This document shows positions 57,773-64,000 of a DNA stretch of 64,000 nt, one piece after another. Source of the stretch: Patescibacteria group bacterium (GTDB taxonomy: Bacteria; Patescibacteriota; Patescibacteriia; 2-12-FULL-60-25); NCBI GenBank assembly GCA_029210915.1, contig JARGGJ010000001.1:1-64000 (forward strand), read 5' to 3'. The notes beneath the pieces are model-generated. The model was not told the origin of the DNA, ran no database searches, and worked only from the letters and a program-made list of their open reading frames with translations. A program made the translations under genes and the position numbers. How positions within the stretch are numbered: the stretch's first letter is position 1; each line of letters starts with the position of its first letter.

Positions 57773-59308
57773 CTAGCCAAAGGCAAATTGCCCGTAGTGT
57801 TCGCAATACGGCAAGCGTTTATGCGCTTGGTGGCGAACAAAATTTTCTGAAAGGTTCAAATCGGCCCCGCCTTTTTGGCGATACCGTTGTTTTACAATGT
57901 ACGATTCCCGAGTAACTCGGGGTCCGGCGCGAATTAGTATCACCTGGCCGGTAGGTGGAATGCTTAGCATTGCATCAGAATAATTCGAGCCGTTTTGGCC
58001 CGAGGCTTTCGAAAGCTCTGCTTCCGAACTCGAAGCCAATTCCGCAGACGCTTCTGCCATGGCCGGCTCATACTCTGATGCCGGTTGATTTGCAAAGTCC
58101 ACACTCGCCAAACGAAGTTGTTTCTCTTCGGGTTGTACTTGCTTGTACCCCCCATGCTTCGCGGGCTTGTTTGGTTCTGACTCTGGTGTTGCATTGGTCG
58201 GCGCCGGAGACTCCGACTTAACCGAGAGCACCAATCTCTGTCCGCCCTGAAGAGCAAAACCAAACTCTTTGCCTTTATGCTCGCCAAAGAATTCCCTAAA
58301 GAATTCTTCTCCCGAGATTTTCCACTCCGACCGCTTCAAGCGCCACCTGCCTTGATGGAAGTGGAGCTTGTTTTTATTCAGCGGTCGATCCGCATACTCC
58401 AGGTAATACGGAATGGTTGCCGCGGCAATATTCCCATTCACGACCTTAACAGGGTCAAAATCGTGATTCGGAAAACAACGGTGAAGTTGAGTTATATCCG
58501 CACCGGCATGAATGAAGAGCGTGGTATCGCCGTTTTCAGCGAGTTTTACCAAACTCACATTCGCGGGAATGCAGTTAATCTTAACGCCACTCGTTCCTAC
58601 AGGCGCAGCAGTTTTTGCCGGCTTATTGGCTTTGGCCGCGACTTCCGGATGAGCTGTTCGCCACTGGTTGTAGCGTTCCTGCTGGAAATCGTAAGGCTTA
58701 GGTGGAGTTGCTATTGGTACCGATTCCGAGTGTGGAGGTGACGCACTTAGCGCCGCAATCGTTGCCGCCGCTTCAGCATCCGTAAGAGGAACCTTTGGTT
58801 CTTCTTTTTTTCCTGACGACGCAGCCGGTTTTGGAATATCACTCGAATCAAGCACCGCAAGACGCGTAACAGATTCCTGCCTACGCCTTGCTTCTCGCTC
58901 AATAGCCGCCAAACGCGCACGCGTGCGAAAAGCTTCATCCATTCTTGCAATCCTTGCCTCCACGGAGGTGAGCTGCAAAGTATTCAAACAAGAATGCTTA
59001 TCGGCTGCAGAAGCCTCCTCCGGGCCTTGGCCCAGAATCCGGCTCATTGGGTACTTCTCGTACCTGGCTTCCCACCACGCTTTGCGGGCAAAATAATCCT
59101 GTTCGCAAGACAGCAACTGCTTCCGCCACTGAGCTTCATTTCCGTGTTGACGGTACTCGTGATATGCGGTATTCACACAGCGTTCGGAAATCTTATCCGA
59201 ACACATCCCTTGTGCTGTTGCTTTTGACTGCGCATTCGCTGAAAAAGAAATCAACGTCACGACGAGCGTGACCAGTAACTGAAGATTAATCATCAGTTTT
59301 CTTGTCAT
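57773..59308 (-). CDS. Secreted Ala/Glu-rich protein, 511 aa
   Basis: GGAGG precedes ATG 59308. Signal peptide ends SANAQ (about residue 27). Residues 30-140 are helical with four Cys (GMCSDKISERCVNTAY, LLSCEQDYFARKAWWEARYE, HSCLNTLQ). A Pro/Ala linker follows, then a folded domain at about 240-370 (INCIPANVSLVKLAENGDTT, LHRCFPNHDFDPVKVVNGNI, FREFFGEHKGKEFGFALQGG), and a Ser/Ala/Glu tail. No membrane helix other than the signal. Composition and paired-Cys opening resemble the outer domains of the two receptor-like proteins. Confidence 0.7.
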   Translation of the reverse strand: MTRKLMINLQLLVTLVVTLISFSANAQSKATAQGMCSDKISERCVNTAYHEYRQHGNEAQWRKQLLSCEQDYFARKAWWEARYEKYPMSRILGQGPEEASAADKHSCLNTLQLTSVEARIARMDEAFRTRARLAAIEREARRRQESVTRLAVLDSSDIPKPAASSGKKEEPKVPLTDAEAAATIAALSASPPHSESVPIATPPKPYDFQQERYNQWRTAHPEVAAKANKPAKTAAPVGTSGVKINCIPANVSLVKLAENGDTTLFIHAGADITQLHRCFPNHDFDPVKVVNGNIAAATIPYYLEYADRPLNKNKLHFHQGRWRLKRSEWKISGEEFFREFFGEHKGKEFGFALQGGQRLVLSVKSESPAPTNATPESEPNKPAKHGGYKQVQPEEKQLRLASVDFANQPASEYEPAMAEASAELASSSEAELSKASGQNGSNYSDAMLSIPPTGQVILIRAGPRVTRESYIVKQRYRQKGGADLNLSENFVRHQAHKRLPYCEHYGQFAFG

Positions 59309-59387
59309 GCATCCTCCGTTTTGTTTTTTTTGAATGTACAGATTTCTACGACTAAATGAGGAGATCGCAGATAAGTCACTTTCCTAC

Positions 59388-59412
59388 AAAAAACCCATCA
59401 TGTCAAGATGGG
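59388..59412 (-). terminator. uppP terminator whose loop holds the next -35 box
   Basis: CCCATC-TTGACAT-GATGGG then TTTTTTG on the minus strand. The 7-nt loop is TTGACAT, the only TTGACA upstream of the 57773 gene. Confidence 0.75.
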
Positions 59413-59442
59413 ATAATTAACAAGTCAATAAAATAGCTCAAC

Positions 59443-60246
59443 CTACATCATTTTTATGAAAAAATAGGCTAAAACCAACACACCTAAAATTACTCTATAA
59501 TAAGCAAAAGGTATAAATGTCTTATTCCTGATAAATCTCAAAAACCATTTACTTACAGCGTATGCGACAATGAAAGAAACAACAAAACCCGTCGCAAGCA
59601 ACCAAAACTCCGATGTCGAAATCCCATTATCATATTTCAAAAGCGAATAAGCTGACGCGGCAAGAAGAGTTGGAACGGCCAATAGGAACGAGAACCTCAC
59701 CGCAAAAACTCGAGAGTAACCCAACAACAACAAAGCAATAATTGTAGCACCGGATCGCGAAGTCCCGGGCACCATGGCTAGCGCTTGAGCTAGTCCGATT
59801 AGCGCCGCGTGAGTGTAACTGACCGATCCTGAAACGAGTTCAGGATGATCGTTTGAATGAAGTTTGCGTTTTTCTACAATGTAGAAAAACAGTCCGTAGG
59901 CGATTAAGGTTATAGCAACGACCCAGGGAGAAAAGAGATGCTCTTGAATAAAGTCTCCAAACAAAACACCAAGCACTGCTGTTACGGCAAAAGCTGCGAG
60001 TATCTTCCCCCACTGCTCTTCGAGTGATTTTAAACTCCAACTCTTTGGCCAAAGATCTTTCCAAAAAATTACAATGACCGCAAAAATTGCGCCGGATTGA
60101 ATTACAATATCAAAAAGTTTTGTAAAAGCTTCGCCAAAACCAAACCACTCATTAAACAAAATCAAATGCCCTGTCGAACTGACGGGCAAAAACTCTGTTG
60201 CGCCCTCTACAACTCCGAGAACTATCGCTGTAAAAACTTCATTCAT
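59443..60246 (-). CDS. uppP: Undecaprenyl-diphosphate phosphatase
   Basis: BacA/UppP family, 267 aa with 7-8 membrane helices: VVEGATEFLPVSSTGHLIL (motif 1), VPGTSRSGATI (motif 2) and the short motif SKWFLRFI. ATG 60246 (MNEVFTAIVLG). It recycles the lipid carrier of cell-wall synthesis. The cytoplasmic loop after VEKRKLHS contains NDHPELVSGSVSYTH: its core comes from an inverted repeat, CATCCTGAACTCGTTTCAGG (59825-59848), a word that gives the same HPELVSG peptide wherever it is translated. Confidence 0.95.
   Translation of the reverse strand: MNEVFTAIVLGVVEGATEFLPVSSTGHLILFNEWFGFGEAFTKLFDIVIQSGAIFAVIVIFWKDLWPKSWSLKSLEEQWGKILAAFAVTAVLGVLFGDFIQEHLFSPWVVAITLIAYGLFFYIVEKRKLHSNDHPELVSGSVSYTHAALIGLAQALAMVPGTSRSGATIIALLLLGYSRVFAVRFSFLLAVPTLLAASAYSLLKYDNGISTSEFWLLATGFVVSFIVAYAVSKWFLRFIRNKTFIPFAYYRVILGVLVLAYFFIKMM
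59823..59850. repeat. In-frame GATCCTGAAACGAGTTCAGG repeat in uppP
   Basis: Inverted repeat ATCCTGAA/TTCAGGAT around ACGAG, embedded in the loop between two membrane helices. Confidence 0.75.
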
Positions 60247-60288
60247 ATTCAACTTAGTATTTTGTATTTAGTATCTTGTATCTAGCAG

Positions 60289-60582
60289 TTACTCTTTAGT
60301 TTCATCAGACTCAATCTGTTCAACATTCGACGTTTGGCGTTCAACGTTTGACGCTGAGATATATCGATTCACCGCATAAGCCAAGTACCCCGTCGCGAGA
60401 GCTGTGATGCCGATGTCATCCAGCCAGCCTAAGATTGGAGCAAAATCCGGAATCAAGTCTACCGGCCAAATTAAATATAAAACCGCAAAAGCCACACCGG
60501 CTTTTGGCTTCCAATCCGTCTTTTTATCCAGAAAAAAATTCAATAGATTTTTCCAGTATGGAATAAACTTGGTACTCTTCAT
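60289..60582 (-). CDS. DUF1232 (YkvA-like) membrane protein, 97 aa
   Basis: VLYLIWPVDLIPDFAPILGWLDDIG is the DUF1232 signature (first 20 residues suffice), with one helix before and one after. Residues 77-92 (SNVERQTSNVEQIE) are encoded by a CAACGTTCGACGTTTGGCG repeat (60320-60353). Function of the family is unknown. Confidence 0.85.
   Translation of the reverse strand: MKSTKFIPYWKNLLNFFLDKKTDWKPKAGVAFAVLYLIWPVDLIPDFAPILGWLDDIGITALATGYLAYAVNRYISASNVERQTSNVEQIESDETKE
60320..60353. repeat. In-frame GACGTTTGGCGTTCAACG repeat
   Basis: Two imperfect copies of AACGTTYGACG, encoding SNVERQTSNVE. Confidence 0.7.
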
Positions 60583-60585
60583 AAG

Positions 60586-60652
60586 CTAGTCATAACGTCA
60601 TAACGGGAAACGTCATAACGTAGCTACTTAGCAACAACGTTAAGACGTTACG
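60586..60652. repeat. GTCATAACG and GTTAAGACGTTACG words
   Basis: Family seen at 41.44 kb; the tract separates the HIT and DUF1232 genes. Confidence 0.6.
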
Positions 60653-60655
60653 ACG

Positions 60656-61135
60656 TTAAGACTTTTTAGTTTTATAATGATTATCAATTTTTTTTAGTAG
60701 TTCCTTATACGAAAGAGTCACAAAATAAAAATTATTATAGATATTCCATCCCGAAAGATTCTTTTTCTTTGGACGTGGAATAATCATCCAATGTAAATGC
60801 CTGATAGATCCTCCTGAATTTGGACCTATTTGCAACATAACATTAAAGGATTTTGTTTTAAAGAGATGGCCCAGTAAATGTTTGGTTTTTATCAGCACTT
60901 CGCCAAACTCTTCCCATTCCGCAGAAGTGAATTTATCGACATCTTTAATATGCCGCTTTGGCATGATCATTAAGTTCCCATCCATATAAGGATACTTACA
61001 AGCAAAAACACGCCAATACTCACCTTCCAGCTGCTTAACTTGCTGATCCCTGATCACTTCTTTATCACAAAAATCACATCCTGCAGACTTTCGAGTTGTT
61101 CTATATTTACCACGGCTTTCTTCGTAAATACGCAT
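60656..61135 (-). CDS. HIT-family nucleotide-binding protein with degenerate triad
   Basis: CDFC near the N-terminus and MPKRHIKDV, then IGPNSGGSIRHLHWMIIPR, give the HIT fold; the order matches the Ap4A phosphorylase-like or HINT branch. The usual HxHxH is HLHWM, with Met at the third His. The catalytic middle His is present, so hydrolase activity is possible but weaker geometry is expected. ATG 61135 is used. Single gene. Confidence 0.85.
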   Translation of the reverse strand: MRIYEESRGKYRTTRKSAGCDFCDKEVIRDQQVKQLEGEYWRVFACKYPYMDGNLMIMPKRHIKDVDKFTSAEWEEFGEVLIKTKHLLGHLFKTKSFNVMLQIGPNSGGSIRHLHWMIIPRPKKKNLSGWNIYNNFYFVTLSYKELLKKIDNHYKTKKS

Positions 61136-61182
61136 AAACAAATACCTGAATCTTTATAATTATAACAAGATTACACCTTAAT

Positions 61183-61226
61183 TCAAATCCTATTAATCTT
61201 GTTAATCAAGGTAAATCAAGGTCAAA
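61183..61226. repeat. TTAATCAAGGTAAATCAAGG words
   Basis: Relatives of the AACAGGATT/AATCAAGG family. Confidence 0.5.
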
Positions 61227-61254
61227 AAACCATGCTTAGTGTAGCATGGAATTA

Positions 61255-61770
61255 TCAATCCGACGACTTATTACTCTGCGCCGATTGAGAAATTATTCTT
61301 AACACATAATCCGTAGTGTGCAACTCTCTTTGCGGAGGAACCTGTTCCACCCTTGCACCCAAGGATTGGGCATAACCAATACGATCAAAATTTTTATCCT
61401 CTTTGGATGTAGGAGAGACCACCAATACTTGGGGCGCTACGATATCCAAAAACTCTTTCATCTCATCAAAGATAACAACAAAATCAACACAACCGATTCC
61501 CGCAACCACCTCCGCTCGTTCCCTCTCGGTAAACAACGGGCGGTGAGTGCCTTTTGCGGCTTTAACTCGTTTATCCGAATCGATGCCAACTACCAAGTGT
61601 CGACAAAATTGAGAAGCTCTCCAAATATAGCCAATATGGCCGGGATGCAATAAATCAAATGCTCCGGTAGTACAGGCAATTGCCAGATTACCCTTATAAA
61701 TATTTTGGTTTAAAATCACTTCTAGTTCGATCAGTTCAACCAGTTTGTCCAAATAATAACCTTTACTCAT
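61255..61770 (-). CDS. Nucleotidyltransferase, cytidylyltransferase-like (HxGH)
   Basis: TTGAFDLLHPGHIGYIWRA includes the HPGH catalytic motif, and THRPLFTERERAEVVAGI the second motif (KxxxSSxx type variant); GIDSD and FDE complete the Rossmann sheet. RfaE C-terminal domain and TagD/GCT are the closest groups, activating a sugar phosphate or glycerol 3-phosphate. It may use glycerol 3-phosphate, given gpsA and glpK in the window (inference). AAGGGG precedes the ATG; promoter TTGACG-N17-TAAGCT lies about 61.8 kb. Confidence 0.82.
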   Translation of the reverse strand: MSKGYYLDKLVELIELEVILNQNIYKGNLAIACTTGAFDLLHPGHIGYIWRASQFCRHLVVGIDSDKRVKAAKGTHRPLFTERERAEVVAGIGCVDFVVIFDEMKEFLDIVAPQVLVVSPTSKEDKNFDRIGYAQSLGARVEQVPPQRELHTTDYVLRIISQSAQSNKSSD

Positions 61771-61850
61771 TGCGCACCCCTTTTCGAATGAACTACTCCA
61801 AGCTTAGAAAATCTTTTAACAAACGTCAACACATGCTTGTATTCAAGCAT

Positions 61851-62639
61851 CTAAAAACCATAAGCCTTTAAATATCCGGCTAAATCATCATAATCAAAAC
61901 CAACTTCCTGCGGACCCGCTGCATAAGCGGCCACCTGATACGGAGGAAATATAAAAACAATTCCACTTTCTGTTAAATAAAATAATTTGAAATTATCACT
62001 ATTTACACCCGCTCCGCTATTTATCCAATCCGCATCAGCATACTCTTCACTCATCAATTTAAGTCTTGATTGATTCGAAACATACTCCAGCCAACTCAAA
62101 CTTGCTCCCGTGTCTTCATCCACTGCTGTTGCCATGGGATTAAACACATCCTCCAAACTCATCAACTCTCCACCCTCTTCCATATTAAAAACAAATGTTT
62201 CATACATTTGATTCGGATGCGCTCCGCCCGTATAAATACTGCCTTCCAAAACCACGCTGATAAAATATTGATCATTTCTGGTTACACTGAAATCATAGCC
62301 CAAAAACCAAGGGCCCGGGTCGTATTCATGATCAATATCGGCATAATCATTACGAAACTGTTGCACATTTTGATCGACTTTTGCTTTGATTTTGCCGTTA
62401 ATACCATCCACAATTTTTTGATTATCACCGCTAAAAACCGGATAGTTAATATCCAAATAATACTTTTCTGTTTCTTCGCTAATGGTTGTTGTTGCATAAC
62501 TTAAACCCCAAGCCAAAGCCGGCTCTTCATTGTTTACCTTGGGTAAGGTTATAGCCTGATCCACTGGTGCATCCTTCTCTCTACAGCCCCATCCACTTAC
62601 CAATAAAATACACACTAATACCAAAAAATATTTCTTCAT
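61851..62639 (-). CDS. Lipoprotein with DUF4163/DUF3298 (RsiV-like) domains
   Basis: ATG 62639 (MKKYFLVLVCILLVSGWGC); lipobox VSGWGC. TTTISEETEKYYLDINYPVF opens DUF4163, and YTGGAHPNQMYETFVFN with LEDVF and FFPPYQVA-type ending (VFIFPPYQVAAYAAGPQEV) is DUF3298. In RsiV this pair binds lysozyme and releases a sigma factor; here there is only a lipid anchor and no cytoplasmic part, so it more likely acts as a surface binding protein. -10 TATGAT ends 9 bp before the ATG, nearly leaderless. Confidence 0.85.
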   Translation of the reverse strand: MKKYFLVLVCILLVSGWGCREKDAPVDQAITLPKVNNEEPALAWGLSYATTTISEETEKYYLDINYPVFSGDNQKIVDGINGKIKAKVDQNVQQFRNDYADIDHEYDPGPWFLGYDFSVTRNDQYFISVVLEGSIYTGGAHPNQMYETFVFNMEEGGELMSLEDVFNPMATAVDEDTGASLSWLEYVSNQSRLKLMSEEYADADWINSGAGVNSDNFKLFYLTESGIVFIFPPYQVAAYAAGPQEVGFDYDDLAGYLKAYGF

Positions 62640-62685
62640 AGTCCTAACATCATAAACAACCAACAAACAATTCACAAATCAGCAG

Positions 62686-62825
62686 TTTAGTTCATAAAGT
62701 TTATAAAGTTAAAAGTTCGTAAAACTGAAAAACTAAAACAACAACCTTACAAACTTTATAAACGTTATGAACTTTATGAACTCTCCAAAACAATCCTGTT
62801 AATCGGTTTGTAATCCTGTAAATCA
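62686..62825. repeat. Family C inverted tract plus AATCCTGTAAATCAAGG words
   Basis: AGTTCATAAAGTTTATAAAG inverted as ACTTTATAAACGTTATGAAC; then CAATCCTGTTAATCGGTTTG, near-identical to the 15.1 kb tract. Confidence 0.65.
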
Positions 62826-62829
62826 AGGT

Positions 62830-62855
62830 AAAAAAAAGACCCACAATAGCAGGTC
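62830..62855 (-). terminator. Terminator of the yvcK operon
   Basis: AGACC-TGCTATTGTG-GGTCT then T7 on the minus strand. Confidence 0.75.
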
Positions 62856-62874
62856 TGTAAATTGAGCCGAAATC

Positions 62875-63153
62875 CTATGACTTTTTGCGGGCTTTCAAAA
62901 AATCGTATCGTTCTTTGGAAATTTCCACCAAAGACACCCTAGGCTTAACGTCGGAACTTCTACATGCCGGGACAAGCGCTCTTGGCGGGTAAATGTAGGT
63001 AAGATTTACACTGAAGAATTTGCCATCCGCTCCTATGCCTATCACTTCTTCAGTATATCGTTCTTTGCCATACTTATGAGCGAATGTTCGATGCTGATCG
63101 ATTACGATTATGCTCGTTAAACCGATTTCTTCATAAATCTTTTCGCCTCTCAT
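62875..63153 (-). CDS. Small hypothetical protein, 92 aa, downstream of yvcK
   Basis: Overlaps the yvcK stop by 4 bp (ATGA), so it is co-translated. Predicted alpha/beta: IGLTSIIVIDQHRTFAHKYG, RYTEEVIGIGADGKFFSVNL, then a Lys-rich helix (ISKERYDFLKARKKS). Not recognised. Confidence 0.75.
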   Translation of the reverse strand: MRGEKIYEEIGLTSIIVIDQHRTFAHKYGKERYTEEVIGIGADGKFFSVNLTYIYPPRALVPACRSSDVKPRVSLVEISKERYDFLKARKKS

Positions 63154-64000
63154 CTTACCCCTTCCACAATTTCCAAAATAACCTTTGCCAGTTTCATTTG
63201 ATCATGACGCAGTAAATTGCGCGATAAACGATCGCCGTTAACCGGTTTGGCGACACTCCCGGATAGCACATCTTCGCGTACAACTTGAAAGTGCTCATCA
63301 TCTTGAAAATCATCTACAACAGGGCCCTCTCCCACCTTTGTATAACGTTCCAATGTCCGTGGCGGTATGGGTTGGTTATTGATTATTACATAATCCAAGT
63401 CCGCAGAATCATAGTAAGGATCCAATGACCCAACAAATCTCCTGGCCGTATAACCCTCTGTTTGCGCTTTTTTCGAAACAAGATTCATTACAAAAATCTT
63501 TTTCGCTTTAGTGCCCTCCAGAGCGGTTCTGATACCTTCAACCAGCAAAACCGGTATTAAGCTTGTATGCAAATCCCCGGGACCCAAAACAATCGCATCA
63601 GCTTCCATGATGGCATCTACCGCGTCCGGATTCGCCAACACCACCGGATCCAAAAAGCATCTACTGATTGGCGATCGCATACTAACCGGATCATCAATTG
63701 CATGTTCGCCCTCTACCACAGTCATATCCTCCAGTTCGGCATAAAGCGTAGAGGATTGAGCGGAGACAGGAATCACGCGTCCGCGGACACGAAGAATTTT
63801 ATGCGCCATCTTCACCGCACTCTCTGCCGATCCGTACATCTTTTGCAGAGCAGTGATTAAAAGATTGCCAAAATTGTGGCCGTCCAATTCACCACCCGAG
63901 AATCGAAAATTCAACAACCGGCGTAAAGCATCATCGCCTTCGGCAAGTGCTGCCAGACATTGGCGAATATCACCCGGAGGCAACACACCTTGTTCATCAC
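63150..64000 (-). CDS. yvcK: Gluconeogenesis factor YvcK/CofD-like, C-terminal part (cut by window edge)
   Basis: The frame stays open to the right edge and reads DEQGVLPPGDIRQCLAAL there, the YvcK block near residue 45-60, so roughly the first 45 residues lie outside. Further blocks: FRFSGGELDGHNFGNLLITA, VIPVSAQSSTLYAELED, ADAIVLGPGDLHTSLIP, and MNLVSKKAQTEGYTA. YvcK binds UDP-sugars and governs cell-wall precursor supply when glycolysis is bypassed. The stop overlaps the start of a small gene. Confidence 0.93.
   Translation of the reverse strand, partial: DEQGVLPPGDIRQCLAALAEGDDALRRLLNFRFSGGELDGHNFGNLLITALQKMYGSAESAVKMAHKILRVRGRVIPVSAQSSTLYAELEDMTVVEGEHAIDDPVSMRSPISRCFLDPVVLANPDAVDAIMEADAIVLGPGDLHTSLIPVLLVEGIRTALEGTKAKKIFVMNLVSKKAQTEGYTARRFVGSLDPYYDSADLDYVIINNQPIPPRTLERYTKVGEGPVVDDFQDDEHFQVVREDVLSGSVAKPVNGDRLSRNLLRHDQMKLAKVILEIVEGVR

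Noticed and set aside
61851-62639. RsiV-type anti-sigma factor
   Set aside because: The protein has a lipobox directly before the outer domains and no cytoplasmic sigma-binding part, and no sigma gene is adjacent.

Overview
The window looks like a chromosomal segment of an uncultivated Patescibacteria (CPR) bacterium, most likely of an ABY1/Parcubacteria-like lineage. This placement is inference: it rests on moderate to low GC, many lineage-specific secreted or coiled-coil proteins, a membrane pyrophosphatase, short intergenic gaps full of reiterated short words, and the absence of long biosynthetic operons. The standard genetic code fits, with no internal TGA in the recognised genes. There is no CRISPR array and no recognisable prophage. 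The only mobile element is a truncated transposase at the left edge.

Layout: 1-490 holds the 5' part of an HTH/DDE-type transposase and the end of its element. 0.5-3.6 kb holds three unrecognised single-gene units and a tRNA-Leu(UAG). 3.6-7.0 kb holds a miniature, asymmetrically degenerate UvrA paralogue and an ABC exporter. 7-11.7 kb carries a zinc-ribbon protein, EF-P, tRNA-Gly(CCC), two surface proteins, a small membrane protein and the EF-P lysine ligase EpmA. 11.8-14.9 kb holds an acidic orphan, dCMP deaminase and the rpsF-ssb-rpsR operon with an S6:S18-type leader. 15-21 kb holds two long paralogous receptor-like coiled-coil proteins. 21-29.5 kb holds a Trm11-like methyltransferase, a cNMP-binding-fold coiled-coil protein, a ferredoxin, two tiny paralogues, an Rrf2-IscS-IscU Fe-S operon and a lipoprotein.

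29.8-44.7 kb holds a polytopic membrane protein, GpsA, a bacterial eRF1-like protein, a Memo-type lipoprotein, an ECF sigma factor coupled to a 1766-residue membrane-anchored alpha-2-macroglobulin-like protein, a PRTase-like orphan, DedA, GlpK and a CYTH phosphatase. 44.8-54 kb holds HppA, a gluzincin-like peptidase, HflX, PAP2, a beta-propeller surface protein and two pentapeptide-repeat proteins. 54-59.3 kb holds a second ECF sigma/membrane regulator/secreted protein operon, a third pentapeptide gene, an orphan with the same promoter module, and a secreted repeat-rich protein. 59.4-64 kb holds UppP, a DUF1232 protein, a HIT protein, a nucleotidyltransferase, an RsiV-like lipoprotein, a small orphan and truncated YvcK.

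Two expression styles alternate. Several conserved genes have an extended -10 box within about 7-10 bp of the ATG, predicting leaderless mRNAs. The lineage-specific orphans are single-gene units with a TTGAC -35 box, an AGGAG-type ribosome site and an immediate terminator; in several, the -35 box lies inside the preceding terminator. Short intergenic repeat words have also entered reading frames (epmA twice, hflX, uppP, and probably three more). The most interesting candidate systems are the sigma factor-macroglobulin pair, the pentapeptide cassette family with its shared leader, and the receptor-like coiled-coil paralogues.
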